A DNA stretch of 64,000 bases from Halomarinibacterium sp034670265 (GCA_034670265.1 JAXMNU010000004.1:124001-188000); one strand, 5' to 3'; counted from the first letter of the stretch, positions 8,068 through 17,808 are shown. Notes: generated by a model not told the origin, from the letters alone. Program-made: numbers and translations.

Positions 8068-9984
8068 ATGATTAACATTCATAATCTTTCTGTTTCATTT
8101 CAAGGAGAATATTTATTCGAAGGAATCACCTTTCAACTTAAGGCGGGTGACCGTGTGGGGTTGGTAGGGAAAAATGGCGCAGGAAAGTCTACTTTGTTGC
8201 GAATTATTTCTCGAGAACAAGAATATGATACAGGACAAATCGCTACCGATAAAGAAGTATCTATTGGTTTTTTAAAGCAAGACATCGATTTTGTAAAAGG
8301 TCGTACTGTTTTGGAGGAGTCTTACCAAGCCTTTACCGAAATTAAAAAACTTGAAAAGCAACTTGAACAAATTAACACTCAGTTAGCTGAAAGAACCGAT
8401 TATGAAAGTGATGGATATCATCAATTAATGGTGGATTTAAACGAAATTCAGCATCAATATGAAATTCACGGAGGTTATAACTATCAAGGCGAGACAGAAC
8501 GTATTCTTCAAGGATTAGGGTTTCAAAGAGAAGATTTTGCAAAGGTAACCGATACTTTTTCGGGTGGATGGCGTATGCGAATCGAGTTGGCAAAATTGCT
8601 CCTTCAAAATAATGATATTTTATTGCTCGATGAGCCTACCAACCACTTAGATATTGAATCTATTTTATGGCTTGAAGAGTTCCTTCGAAATTATGCGGGT
8701 GCAGTGGTACTAGTGAGTCACGATAAAATGTTTTTGGATCATGTGACCAATAGAACTATCGAAATTTCCTTAGGTAAAATATACGATTTCCCTAAGCCAT
8801 ATTCAAAGTATTTAGTTCTTCGGAAAGAACTTAGAGAGCAACAACTGGCAACACAAAAGAATCAGCAAAAACAAATAGATCAGACCGAAAAACTTATCGA
8901 AAAATTCCGTGCCAAAGCAAGTAAAGCATCTATGGCGCAATCGCTTATTAAAAAGTTGGATAGAATTGACCGTATTGAAGTGGATGAAGATGATAATTCG
9001 GTTATGACTCTACGTTTTCCAGTTTCCGTTACTCCAGGAAAAGTGGTGGTTACGGCTAAAAATGCTTCAAAAAGTTATGGTGAAAAAGAAGTACTTAGAG
9101 ATGTAAGTTTATTGATTGAACGCGATAGTAAAACAGCTTTTGTTGGGCAAAATGGACAGGGAAAATCTACCCTTGCAAAAATGATTGTAGGTGAGATTGA
9201 TTATCAAGGGAAAATTGAATTGGGACATAATGTGCAAATTGGATATTTTGCTCAAAACCAAGCCGAATATCTCAATGGTAACAAAACTGTAGAAGAAACC
9301 ATGATCGATGCTGCAGATGAAAAATCGCGTCCACGGGTTCGTGATATTTTGGGTGCTTTTTTGTTTAGAGGGGAGGAAGTAGATAAATATGTACGAGTCT
9401 TATCTGGAGGGGAACGTAACCGATTAGCATTAGCAAAATTGTTGTTGCAGCCTTTTAATGTGTTGGTGATGGATGAGCCAACGAATCACTTGGATATTAA
9501 ATCTAAAAACGTACTTAAGGAAGCTTTAAAGAATTTTACTGGAACCTTAATTGTTGTTTCTCACGACAGGGATTTTCTTCAGGGCTTAACCAATAAAGTA
9601 TATGAGTTTAAAGACCATAGAATTAAAGAATATTTAGGAGATATAGATTATTTCTTAGAACAAAGGAATATTCAGAATTTACGCGAAGCCGAAAAGAGAA
9701 GTGTTTCAGAAAAGAAACAAATTGAAAAATCCAAAAGTGGTAAAGAAGCCTACGAAGAACAAAAAAAGCATAAATCTCTTCAAAATAAATTAAGCAAAAC
9801 GGAAGCTACTATTCATCAACTTGAAAAAGAAATTAAGGAAATAGACGTGGAATTAGCTGTGAATTACGAAAAAACGATAAGTCAATCCAATTTTTTTGAG
9901 AAATATGAAGCTAAGAAGAACAAACTTCAAAAATTGATGCAAGATTGGGAAGATATTACCTTGCAAATTGACCAATTGAATTAG
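8068..9984 (+). CDS. ABC-F family ATPase (ribosome-associated type)
   Basis: The 638-residue protein has two ATP-binding domains in one chain and no membrane segments, as in ABC-F proteins. The first has Walker A GLVGKNGAGKSTLL, signature FSGGWRMRIELAKLLL and Walker B ILLLDEPTNHLD; the second has FVGQNGQGKSTLA, LSGGERNRLALAKLLL and VLVMDEPTNHLD. A charged linker lies between them and a Lys/Glu coiled coil closes the protein (about 550-635), as in Uup/YheS-like members. ABC-F proteins act on translating ribosomes; some protect against ribosome-targeting antibiotics. The subfamily cannot be fixed by eye. Confidence 0.92.
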   Translation: MINIHNLSVSFQGEYLFEGITFQLKAGDRVGLVGKNGAGKSTLLRIISREQEYDTGQIATDKEVSIGFLKQDIDFVKGRTVLEESYQAFTEIKKLEKQLEQINTQLAERTDYESDGYHQLMVDLNEIQHQYEIHGGYNYQGETERILQGLGFQREDFAKVTDTFSGGWRMRIELAKLLLQNNDILLLDEPTNHLDIESILWLEEFLRNYAGAVVLVSHDKMFLDHVTNRTIEISLGKIYDFPKPYSKYLVLRKELREQQLATQKNQQKQIDQTEKLIEKFRAKASKASMAQSLIKKLDRIDRIEVDEDDNSVMTLRFPVSVTPGKVVVTAKNASKSYGEKEVLRDVSLLIERDSKTAFVGQNGQGKSTLAKMIVGEIDYQGKIELGHNVQIGYFAQNQAEYLNGNKTVEETMIDAADEKSRPRVRDILGAFLFRGEEVDKYVRVLSGGERNRLALAKLLLQPFNVLVMDEPTNHLDIKSKNVLKEALKNFTGTLIVVSHDRDFLQGLTNKVYEFKDHRIKEYLGDIDYFLEQRNIQNLREAEKRSVSEKKQIEKSKSGKEAYEEQKKHKSLQNKLSKTEATIHQLEKEIKEIDVELAVNYEKTISQSNFFEKYEAKKNKLQKLMQDWEDITLQIDQLN

Positions 9985-10020
9985 TTATTTTTTTAAGATT
10001 AGTTTAACGCAATAGCCAAC

Positions 10021-10053
10021 TTTAGGTTGTTACTTTTGATAATCTAACCTAAA
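10021..10053 (+). promoter_or_regulatory. Candidate promoter and operator of the RND efflux operon
   Basis: TACTTTTG at 10031-10038 matches the flavobacterial -7 box TAnnTTTG. It is enclosed by the inverted repeat TTTAGGTT (10021-10028) and AACCTAAA (10046-10053), placed where a repressor could block polymerase. The adaptor start follows 9 bases later. A clear -33 TTG is not visible, so the promoter call is tentative. Confidence 0.4.
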
Positions 10054-10062
10054 TTAAAATTC

Positions 10063-11208
10063 GTGCGTAAAATTTTACTCTTCCTTATTGGAGTGGTTAT
10101 TATTGGTTTGGCTCTTTTAGGAGCCTATCTTATTATAAAAAATAGTAATAAACCAAAACCCGAAATTCAAAAACAAGTAAAGACTGTCTTTACCGAAACG
10201 GCTCAAAATAGCATTGTTCCTATTATTATTCCGGCCAATGGGAATTTAATTGCAAAGAACCGACTGGAACTCTATGCCGAAGTACAAGGCGTCTTCCAGA
10301 ATAGTGCACACGATTTTAAAACCGGGCAAGCATACAATAGAGGAGAGACACTGTTGGGTATGGATGCCTCGGAATATTATGCATCCGTTCAAGCTGCAAA
10401 AAGTGAATTTTACAACTTAGTAACTTCTATAATGCCAGACTTACGTTTAGATTACCCCGAAGCATTTCCAGTGTGGCAAAGCTATTTAAATAGTATTAAT
10501 ATCAATAAATCATTACCACCACTTCCAGATATTTCTTCAGAAAAAGTAAATTATTTTATCACTGGTCGTGGCATAAATTCATCGTATTATAATATTAAAA
10601 ATCTTGAGCAGCGACTTGGTAAATACCGAATTACCGCTCCTTTTAATGGAGTCTTAACCGAAGCTTTAGTAAACAAGGGAACACTCATTAGACAAGGTCA
10701 AAAACTAGGTGAATTTATCGATACCTCGGTTTATGAGTTGGAATTATCCATTGCAAAAACCTATAGCGATTTACTTAAACTAGGTGAAAAAGTAACCCTT
10801 AACACTATCGATGGGAATGAAACTTATACAGGAACCGTAGCTCGAATAAATAGCCGAATAGACCAAGCTTCACAAACCATTAAAGTGTATGTAGAAGTAA
10901 AAGGAGAAGGTTTAAAGGAAGGAATGTATCTAGAAGCACAACTGGAAGCGAAGGAAGAACCCAATGCTATTAAACTATCGCGAAAGCTATTGGTAAACGA
11001 ATCTGAAATTTTCATTGTGCGCGATAGTATTTTAGACGTTTTAGAGATTGAACCTGTTTATTTTTCTTCAAAAGAAATGGTGATTAAAGGAGTTCCAGAT
11101 GGCACTCAAATGCTATCACGCTCGGTACCTGGGGCATATGCTGGTATGTTGGTAAAGGTTTTCAAAGAAAAAGATTCCGAAAAAGAATCAACCAAAACTT
11201 CAGAATAG
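10063..11208 (+). CDS. RND efflux periplasmic adaptor (HlyD/AcrA family)
   Basis: The 381-residue membrane-fusion protein starts at GTG. It has an N-terminal membrane anchor (ILLFLIGVVIIGLALLGAYLII), a split barrel-sandwich (lipoyl) domain with LYAEVQGVFQNSAHDFKTGQAY in the first half and YRITAPFNGVLTEALVNKGTLIRQGQKLGEF in the second, and a beta-barrel region. The helical hairpin between the lipoyl halves is short. The adaptor links the inner-membrane pump to the outer-membrane channel. The next gene begins at the base after its stop, so the three genes are one operon. Confidence 0.92.
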   Translation: MRKILLFLIGVVIIGLALLGAYLIIKNSNKPKPEIQKQVKTVFTETAQNSIVPIIIPANGNLIAKNRLELYAEVQGVFQNSAHDFKTGQAYNRGETLLGMDASEYYASVQAAKSEFYNLVTSIMPDLRLDYPEAFPVWQSYLNSININKSLPPLPDISSEKVNYFITGRGINSSYYNIKNLEQRLGKYRITAPFNGVLTEALVNKGTLIRQGQKLGEFIDTSVYELELSIAKTYSDLLKLGEKVTLNTIDGNETYTGTVARINSRIDQASQTIKVYVEVKGEGLKEGMYLEAQLEAKEEPNAIKLSRKLLVNESEIFIVRDSILDVLEIEPVYFSSKEMVIKGVPDGTQMLSRSVPGAYAGMLVKVFKEKDSEKESTKTSE

Positions 11209-14200
11209 ATGCGAAAGGTTATCAGTTATTTTATTAAGTATGAAGTAGCGGTAAATATATTTATCATTGCCTTTGCACTCTTTGGTATTATTGGGGTATT
11301 TCAGTTAAAATCCTCCTTTTTCCCACTTCAAGACCCAGAAATTATTTCTATTAGCATAGCATATCCTGGAGCCGCACCCGAAGAAATTGAAGAAGGCGTT
11401 GTACTTAAAATTGAAGATAATTTAAAAGGATTAATAGGCGTAGATCGTGTAACATCTGTCTCCCGGGAAAATGGAGGCGGTATCACTGTTGAAATTGAAA
11501 CAGGTCGTGATATTGATGCTATGCTTGCCGAAGTAAAAAATGCAGTAGATCGTGTTCCTAACTTTCCAACAGGAATGGAACCCTTGGTAGTAGCTAAGCA
11601 AGAAAACGTACGGCAAACCATCGATTTTTCATTAAGTGGAAAGGATGTTAATCTTGCTACGCTAAAACAAATAGGTCGCCAAATTGAAAACGACATTAGA
11701 AGAATGGAAGGTGTTTCTCAAATTTCTATTTCGGGTTATCCAGAAGAGGAAATTGAAATTGCCGTTCGAGAAAATGATTTGTTAGCTTATAATCTTACCT
11801 TTTCTGAAGTTGCTAACGCCGTTTCACAAGCCAATATCCTAACGACAGGAGGAAATATAAAAACAGAAGCCGAAGATTATTTAATTCGCGCTAATAATCG
11901 TTCTTATTATGGGGATGAGTTAAATAATTTAGTGGTTCGAGCTAGCGGAGATGGAACTGTGGTAAGACTTCGGGATGTAGCAGATGTAAATGATCGCTTT
12001 TCTGAAACACCAAATGCGTCCTATTTTAATGGGAATGTTGCTATCAATATTGAAATTACAAATACCAATAATGAGGATTTAATTTCCACAGCAGACAAGG
12101 TTAATGAATATATTGAAGAGTTCAATCAAAAATATACAGGGGTTCAATTAGACGTGGTAAGTGACTCGTCTATTTCATTAAAACAACGTACAATATTATT
12201 GATGGAAAATGGGGGTGTGGGTATTTGTTTGGTCCTCTTTTTTCTTTCTTTCTTTTTAAATACACGTTTGGCATTTTGGGTGGCAGTGGGAATCCCTATA
12301 TCTTTTTTAGGGATGTTTATTTTCGCAGCCCAATTTGGTGTGACCATCAATGTACTATCGTTATTCGGAATGATTATAGTGATAGGTATTTTGGTGGATG
12401 ATGGAATTGTAATTTCAGAAAATATTTATCAGCATTTTGAAAAAGGGAAGCCCCGTGTTCAAGCGGCAATAGATGGTACTATGGAAGTAATGTCGCCTAT
12501 TGTATCTGCCATTATCACTACCATTTTAGCGTTTTCTACTTTTCTTTTTTTGGACGGAAGAATAGGTCAGTTTTTTAGTGAAGTTTCTGTCGTTGTTATT
12601 CTAACACTAGCAGTGTCACTTATTGAAGCACTTATTATTCTGCCTGCGCATATAGCACATTCAAAAGCTTTATTACACGAATCTGAAAAAGAAAAGAAAG
12701 ACAAAAAGGGGATAGATCGATTTTTTATGAAACTGCGAAAGTTTAATGAAATAGGAGATCGATTTATGTCCTATTGCAGAGACAATTTATACAGTCCAGT
12801 CCTTCGTTTTGCTTTAAAACAACGCTTTATAACATTTGCTATTTTATTGGCATTAATGATTCTCACGATAGGCTCTTTTAACGGTGGGATTATTCGCGGG
12901 GCTTTCTTTCCACAAATTGCCAGTGATCGTGTAAGTATTAATTTATTAATGCCAGAGGGAACAAATCCCAAGATTACGGACTCCATAATAACGATGGTCG
13001 AAGATGCCGTTTGGAGGGTTAATGAAGAGTATACCGCTAAGCAAACAGGGAATAAGCAAGTAATAGAAAATGTAATCAAAAGAGTAGGTCCTGGAAACAA
13101 TAAAGCTTCTCTTGCTGTAAATCTATTGCCAGGGGAAGAACGTGACATGGGTTCTCCAGAAATTACAAACTCCATTAGAGCCGAAGTGGGTGAGGTTTAT
13201 GGTGTAGAAAGGCTCACTTTTGGATCGGGAGGGAACTTTGGAGGAAGTCCAGTATCGGTTTCTCTTTTGGGGAATAATTCCGAAGAACTTAAAGCAGCAA
13301 AAGAGGAATTACGGAAAATCATGGATGAAAATTCATTATTAGCAGATGTGGCAGATACCGACCCCGAAGGAATTAAAGAAATTAACGTCGAATTGAATGA
13401 AACGGCTTATGCCCTTGGTCTTAATCTTAGAGACGTGATGAGCCAAGTACGAGCTGGATTTTTTGGGCTTCAAGCACAACGATTTCAACGAGGGCAAGAT
13501 GAAATTAGAGTTTGGGTGCGGTATAATCGAGAAAATAGAGAGTCGATAAATAATTTGGATGATATGCGTATTGTTACACCCACGGGACAACGCGTGCCCT
13601 TTGGAGAGATCGCAACTTATGAAATTAGACGAGGCGATGAGTCTATTAGTCATTTAAATGGGTTACGTGAAATTCAAATCAATGCCGATTTAAAAGACCC
13701 AAAAGGTAGTCCTACTGAAATTTTAGCTGATATTGAAAATAATGTCATGCCAGATATTCTATCAAAATATCCAACAGTAAGTGTTTCGTACGAAGGGCAA
13801 AATAGAGAAGCGGGTAAATTGACCAAGTCTGCAAAAACAGTAGTTCCTATTGTATTATTACTTATTTATATTACCATCGCATTTACGTTCCGAAGTTATA
13901 GTCAGCCACTGTTGCTCATATTCATGATTCCTTTTAGTTTTATTGCTGTAGCTTGGGGACATTGGATACATGATTTTCCTATTAATATTTTGTCTGCTTT
14001 AGGGATTATCGCCTTAATTGGAATTATGGTAAATGATGGATTGGTGCTTATAGGTAAATTTAATTCGTTTTTACGCGAAGGATTAAAGTTTGAAGATGCA
14101 TTATACGAAGCAGGACGCGCACGTTTTAGAGCTATATTTCTTACCTCTTTAACCACTATTGCGGGTATTGCCCCGCTACTAATCGAAAAAAGTAGGCAAG

Positions 14201-14430
14201 CACAGTTCTTAAAACCTATGGCCATTTCTATTGCCTATGGTATTGGAATTGCAACTGTATTAACCTTAATTATTTTACCAGTATTATTATCTACAACCAA
14301 CGAATTTAAAGCTAAAATGGCTTGGCTTAGAACAGGAAAGCATATTAAGCGTGAGGATGTAGAAAGGGCTATTAAAGAAAAGAAAGAAGAGGAAGAATGG
14401 CAATCTATTAAAGAAACACATGAAATCTAA
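11209..14430 (+). CDS. RND efflux pump permease (AcrB/MexB superfamily)
   Basis: The 1,073-residue protein shows the RND layout: one N-terminal helix, a large periplasmic loop (about 35-335), helices 2-6 (from ILLMENGGVGICLVLFFLSF), a second periplasmic loop (about 565-870) and helices 8-12. Helix 4 contains GMIIVIGILVDDGIVISEN, with the paired aspartates of the proton relay. The second half repeats the motif as GIIALIGIMVNDGLVLIGKFN. It exports substrates with proton influx as part of a tripartite pump; substrate is not predictable. A charged C-terminal tail follows the last helix. It overlaps the channel gene by 11 bases. Confidence 0.94.
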   Translation: MRKVISYFIKYEVAVNIFIIAFALFGIIGVFQLKSSFFPLQDPEIISISIAYPGAAPEEIEEGVVLKIEDNLKGLIGVDRVTSVSRENGGGITVEIETGRDIDAMLAEVKNAVDRVPNFPTGMEPLVVAKQENVRQTIDFSLSGKDVNLATLKQIGRQIENDIRRMEGVSQISISGYPEEEIEIAVRENDLLAYNLTFSEVANAVSQANILTTGGNIKTEAEDYLIRANNRSYYGDELNNLVVRASGDGTVVRLRDVADVNDRFSETPNASYFNGNVAINIEITNTNNEDLISTADKVNEYIEEFNQKYTGVQLDVVSDSSISLKQRTILLMENGGVGICLVLFFLSFFLNTRLAFWVAVGIPISFLGMFIFAAQFGVTINVLSLFGMIIVIGILVDDGIVISENIYQHFEKGKPRVQAAIDGTMEVMSPIVSAIITTILAFSTFLFLDGRIGQFFSEVSVVVILTLAVSLIEALIILPAHIAHSKALLHESEKEKKDKKGIDRFFMKLRKFNEIGDRFMSYCRDNLYSPVLRFALKQRFITFAILLALMILTIGSFNGGIIRGAFFPQIASDRVSINLLMPEGTNPKITDSIITMVEDAVWRVNEEYTAKQTGNKQVIENVIKRVGPGNNKASLAVNLLPGEERDMGSPEITNSIRAEVGEVYGVERLTFGSGGNFGGSPVSVSLLGNNSEELKAAKEELRKIMDENSLLADVADTDPEGIKEINVELNETAYALGLNLRDVMSQVRAGFFGLQAQRFQRGQDEIRVWVRYNRENRESINNLDDMRIVTPTGQRVPFGEIATYEIRRGDESISHLNGLREIQINADLKDPKGSPTEILADIENNVMPDILSKYPTVSVSYEGQNREAGKLTKSAKTVVPIVLLLIYITIAFTFRSYSQPLLLIFMIPFSFIAVAWGHWIHDFPINILSALGIIALIGIMVNDGLVLIGKFNSFLREGLKFEDALYEAGRARFRAIFLTSLTTIAGIAPLLIEKSRQAQFLKPMAISIAYGIGIATVLTLIILPVLLSTTNEFKAKMAWLRTGKHIKREDVERAIKEKKEEEEWQSIKETHEI

Positions 14431-15739
14431 AATTTTTATTTTCATTTTAAGTTTTGTTTGTATTGTTTCCAATGCTCAAAGTTTGGAAGTACTTACCAAA
14501 GAGCAAGCAGTTTCGGAAGTATTGGAAAACAACTTTGGAGTGATTCTCGCAAAAAATAATGTGGCTATTGCAGATAACAATCAAGGGGTTTTAAACTCTG
14601 GATTTCTTCCCTCATTAACAGGAAATGCAGGGGCTTCATATAATAAAGAAAATCAAGAGGTAACCTTTCAAGATGGTACGGTAAATACTGTGGATGGTGC
14701 CGAAACAAAGCGTTACAATGCCTCATTAAATTTAAATTATACCCTGTTTGACGGACTAGGAAGGTGGTACGATTATAAACGGTTAAAAGAAGAATATAAT
14801 CTTTCCGAACTGCAAGCCAGAGAAACTATTGAAACGACTTTGCTGCAATTATTTTCAGTCTATTTTGAAGTAGCACGCCTTACCGAAAATGAAGAAGTAT
14901 TAAAACAAACCCTTCAGAATACAAAAGATCGTTTAAAACGTGCGCAATACGGCTTTGAATATGGACAAGTAAACAAATTGAATGTCTTAAATGCCGAAGT
15001 TGATTTAGTAACAGACAGTATCAATTTAATGAATGGACACCAACAGTTGTTAAACGCAAAACGCGATTTAATGGTGGTTCTTAATGGTGAACTTGAACGT
15101 GGATTTGAAGTAGACACGACAGTTTCGTTTTTAGGAACATTAAAAATGGAAAGTTTTATTCAAACGGCAGATACTACTAACATTCGATTGTTGCAAGCTC
15201 AAAAAAATACTAAAATAAACGAGTATAATGTAAAAGCTAGTAAGTCGGTTTTCTTGCCTACTGTAGGACTATCGGGTTCCTATGGTTGGAACGAAGGATT
15301 TTTCCCGTCTACCAGCTTTTTAGCAGTCAATAATACTACAGGGCTTTCTGCGGGAGTGAGTTTAAGTTGGAATCTCTTTGATGGCGGTCGCGGAATTACC
15401 TCCGTTAAAAATGCTAAAATTCAGTTAGATTCACAGGAAATACTGTACAATCAAATTAAGACCGAAGTACAAAGAGATATAGCCAATGCTAACGGCAATT
15501 ATCAAAATAGATTGGCAATTTATAAGCTTCAGGAGCAAAATGTGATTACGGCAACTAATAACTATGAGCGTTCTTTGGAACGCTATAAATTGGGTCAGAT
15601 TTCATCTGTTGAACTTCGGCAAGCGCAGATTAATTTATTGAATGTACAAACCAGTAAAAATTTGGCAAAGTACCAAGCCAAACTTTCTGAATTGGAGTTG
15701 CTTCAACTTACAGGTCAATTATTAAATGTGGAGCTGTAA
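14420..15739 (+). CDS. TolC-family outer-membrane efflux channel
   Basis: The 439-residue protein has a signal peptide (IFILSFVCIVSNAQ) and two related outer-membrane-efflux-protein halves with long coiled-coil helices (for example the heptad-rich stretch from ETIETTLLQLFSVYFEVARL) and beta segments such as NASLNLNYTLFDG and AGVSLSWNLFDG, the usual paired LFDG strands of the family. It forms the trimeric channel through which the upstream RND pump and adaptor discharge. The start lies within the pump's last codons, indicating coupling. Confidence 0.92.
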   Translation: MKSKIFIFILSFVCIVSNAQSLEVLTKEQAVSEVLENNFGVILAKNNVAIADNNQGVLNSGFLPSLTGNAGASYNKENQEVTFQDGTVNTVDGAETKRYNASLNLNYTLFDGLGRWYDYKRLKEEYNLSELQARETIETTLLQLFSVYFEVARLTENEEVLKQTLQNTKDRLKRAQYGFEYGQVNKLNVLNAEVDLVTDSINLMNGHQQLLNAKRDLMVVLNGELERGFEVDTTVSFLGTLKMESFIQTADTTNIRLLQAQKNTKINEYNVKASKSVFLPTVGLSGSYGWNEGFFPSTSFLAVNNTTGLSAGVSLSWNLFDGGRGITSVKNAKIQLDSQEILYNQIKTEVQRDIANANGNYQNRLAIYKLQEQNVITATNNYERSLERYKLGQISSVELRQAQINLLNVQTSKNLAKYQAKLSELELLQLTGQLLNVEL

Positions 15740-15918
15740 TGGAAGAACATTTCTTTCAGTGCCCCTATTGTTGGGAAGAAATATCTATGTTGTTAGACCC
15801 GAGTGTTTCACAAACGTATGTGGAGGATTGCGAAATTTGTTGCAACCCTATAGAAGTAACAGTAGCTTTTGAGGATGGTGCCTTAACTCATTTTGAAGCC
15901 ACTAGTATCGAACAATAA
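15739..15918 (+). CDS. CPXCG-motif cysteine-rich small protein
   Basis: The 59-residue protein starts in the TAATG overlap with the TolC-family gene. It carries CPYCWEE at residues 8-14 and a second cysteine cluster CEICC near residue 32, so it has two CxxC pairs for one zinc. This matches the short CPXCG-motif family of Bacteroidota and Proteobacteria, of unknown role. The fourth position of the first motif is Trp rather than Gly. The overlap suggests it is translated with the efflux operon. Confidence 0.8.
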   Translation: MEEHFFQCPYCWEEISMLLDPSVSQTYVEDCEICCNPIEVTVAFEDGALTHFEATSIEQ

Positions 15919-15931
15919 TTTCTTGATAAAC

Positions 15932-15963
15932 TTTTGCGGAGTATAAATTTCGTTGTATCTTTG
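15932..15963 (+). promoter_or_regulatory. Flavobacterial promoter for the initiator tRNA
   Basis: TTTTG at 15932-15936 and TATCTTTG at 15956-15963 are separated by 19 bases, matching the Bacteroidota housekeeping pattern TTG-N19ish-TAnnTTTG. Transcription would begin near 15970, exactly where a stray copy of the tRNA 5' end begins; the intact tRNA lies 110 bases further on. Confidence 0.65.
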
Positions 15964-15969
15964 CCGTCC

Positions 15970-15986
15970 ATATCGCGGGATAGAGC
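15970..15986 (+). repeat. Stray copy of the tRNA-fMet 5' end
   Basis: The 17 bases atatcgcgggatagagc are identical to 16079-16095, which hold the leader bases and first 13 bases of the tRNA. The 92 bases between the copies include a GGCAGGCTCAGGACAGG stretch resembling repeats further right in the window. The copy sits at the expected transcription start of the promoter, suggesting that the original tRNA began here and a rearrangement moved the functional copy downstream. Confidence 0.75.
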
Positions 15987-16082
15987 TGTATCCTTCGGCA
16001 GGCTCAGGACAGGGTACCTACCGGTTTTGAGAAACAAAAAAGAAGAAAACAAACGATTTTAATTCGTTTTTAGAACATATAT

Positions 16083-16156
<74 letters not shown>

Positions 16157-16178
16157 TAAGTCATAAGTCTTATGATAC

Positions 16179-16210
16179 AGCGGTTTAGCGCAAGCTAAAC
16201 CGCTTTTTTT
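16179..16210 (+). terminator. Terminator after tRNA-fMet, abutting the integrase start
   Basis: The perfect 11-base stem 16179-16189 (agcggtttagc) with 16194-16204 (gctaaaccgct) closes a GCAA tetraloop and is followed by T through 16210. The integrase ATG begins at 16211, so there is no untranslated leader between terminator and start. Confidence 0.9.
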
Positions 16211-17484
16211 ATGTCTCAATTTACGGATTTTCTTACATTTGAATACGCTAACGCATACGATTTGACTAAACAGAAACAATATTCTGAGCCTAAAATATTT
16301 GATGCTGGGGGTGACTTAAGTAAAAGATGGTATGTTTATTTTTCTTTTCGAAACCCTGCTACTGGTAAAATGAAAAGACAAACTCCTATATATGGAGGAG
16401 CTAATCGTTATCATACTAAAGGAGAACGTTTAGAAATACTTTCGATGTACCGTAAAAGTCTATCAGATTTCCTAAAAAAGGGGTTTAACCCATATCAAGA
16501 TAATTCCACTCGAATCATTCCAGAAAGTTCTGCCCTCTCTTCCTCTAAACAACCAAAACCAACTATTACCTATCCTACTATCGAGGAATCCTTTTCTAAA
16601 ATATAGAAATAAAACAACAAATAGTCTCTAGAAGTTCCATTAACAATTACAAGAGTAAGCTCAATAGATTTGAGATATGGTTAAAGGATAAACTACCAAA
16701 AAATGCCACTATCAACATGGTTACAAAAAAATTGATAGTAGAATACCTAAATGAAGTACTGTCAAAAACAAGTCCAAGGACGAGAAATAATACACGAACA
16801 GAATTGGGTAGCTTATTTCAGGTCTTGGTTGACAATGAAATCATACAAGTCAATTATTTTCATAGTATAAATGTATTAAAGGCAACTCCTGAGCGAAATA
16901 AAACCTATACTTCAAGCCAACAGCAGGAGATTTATCAATATCTAAGAAAAGAAGATCCAAATTTGTTATTGTTTATTCAATTTATATCTTATAATTTTTT
17001 GAGACCCATTGAAGTTTGTAGACTGAGAATTAAAGATATAGATGTAAATGATAAACGAATCTATATTAGAGCAAAAACCAAACCTGTGAAGGTTAAAATT
17101 ATACCAGATATAATGCTCGAATATATTCCAGATTTATCGAAGCTAGATCAAGAAAGTTTTTTATTTACACCAAATAAAATTGGTGGGCAATGGGAGGCAA
17201 CAGATGTAAATAGAAGAGATTATTTTTCAAAACGTTTTAAAACGGTTGTAAAAGAACATTTCAATTTAGGTGTTGAATATGGTTTATACTCTTTTAGGCA
17301 TACCTTTATCACCAAGCTCTATATGGAAATGGCGAGAGAACTTACCCCATTTGAAATAAAAAGTAAGTTAATGCTTATAACAGGACATTCAAGTATGCAA
17401 TCTCTGGAAAAATATTTAAGGGATATTGACGCAGCCTTACCAGAGGATTATTCAAATTATTTTAGCAAAAAGAGTAAATACTAA
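16211..17484 (+). pseudogene. Tyrosine integrase of the island, broken by a frameshift
   Basis: The first part (16211-16606, 131 residues) has the AP2-like arm-binding N-terminus (KRWYVYFSFRNPATGKMKRQ). The frame then hits TAG. In frame +1 relative to it, from about 16608, coding resumes as EIKQQIVSRSSINNYKSKLNRF, the core-binding domain, and continues to the catalytic domain: the first Arg in RPIEVCRLRIKDID, HxxR as SFRHTFITKLY, and the late box LITGHSSMQSLEKYLRDI with the Tyr nucleophile. Joined, the protein would be about 424 residues, normal for Bacteroidota integrases. A small indel near 16600 therefore disrupts an otherwise complete gene, unless translation reinitiates at 16717, which would lack the DNA-binding domain. 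Confidence 0.88.
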
Positions 17485-17630
17485 GGGTCTAGCTAAAACT
17501 TTAGTTTCAATTCAATTCTATTCAACCTCCTACTTACAAAGATATCTAACTAGGTGCAAAGTACCCTAAAACCCCAGCTTCCTTAAAAAATTATTGTTCT
17601 CTGCAATGTTACCTTTTTCTCTCTTTTTTA

Positions 17631-17710
17631 GTCCAATGCTACCTAATGCTAGCCAATGCTACCTAATGCTAGCCAATGCTGCCTAATGCTGCCTAATGTT
17701 GCCTAAAGAT
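17631..17710 (+). repeat. 10-bp tandem repeat, about eight units
   Basis: The 324-base gap after the integrase contains an array with a 10-base period, units alternating between acctaatgct and agccaatgct and decaying to gcctaatgtt and gcctaaagat at the right end. Such iterons beside an integrase may bind an element-encoded protein or may be simple slippage products. The rest of the gap shows no coding potential. Confidence 0.85.
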
Positions 17711-17808
17711 GTATAAAGATAAAGATGCCTAAAGGTACCCAATACTCCACATGATAATCTTAAAAATTATTATTCTAGCTATTGTAATAAAAAAAATTAG
17801 AATAACAA

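Noticed and set aside
11328..11696. Minus-strand reading frames inside the RND pump and other long genes
   Set aside because: They lie wholly within well-supported genes, have no recognisable domains and are typical shadows of coding sequence.
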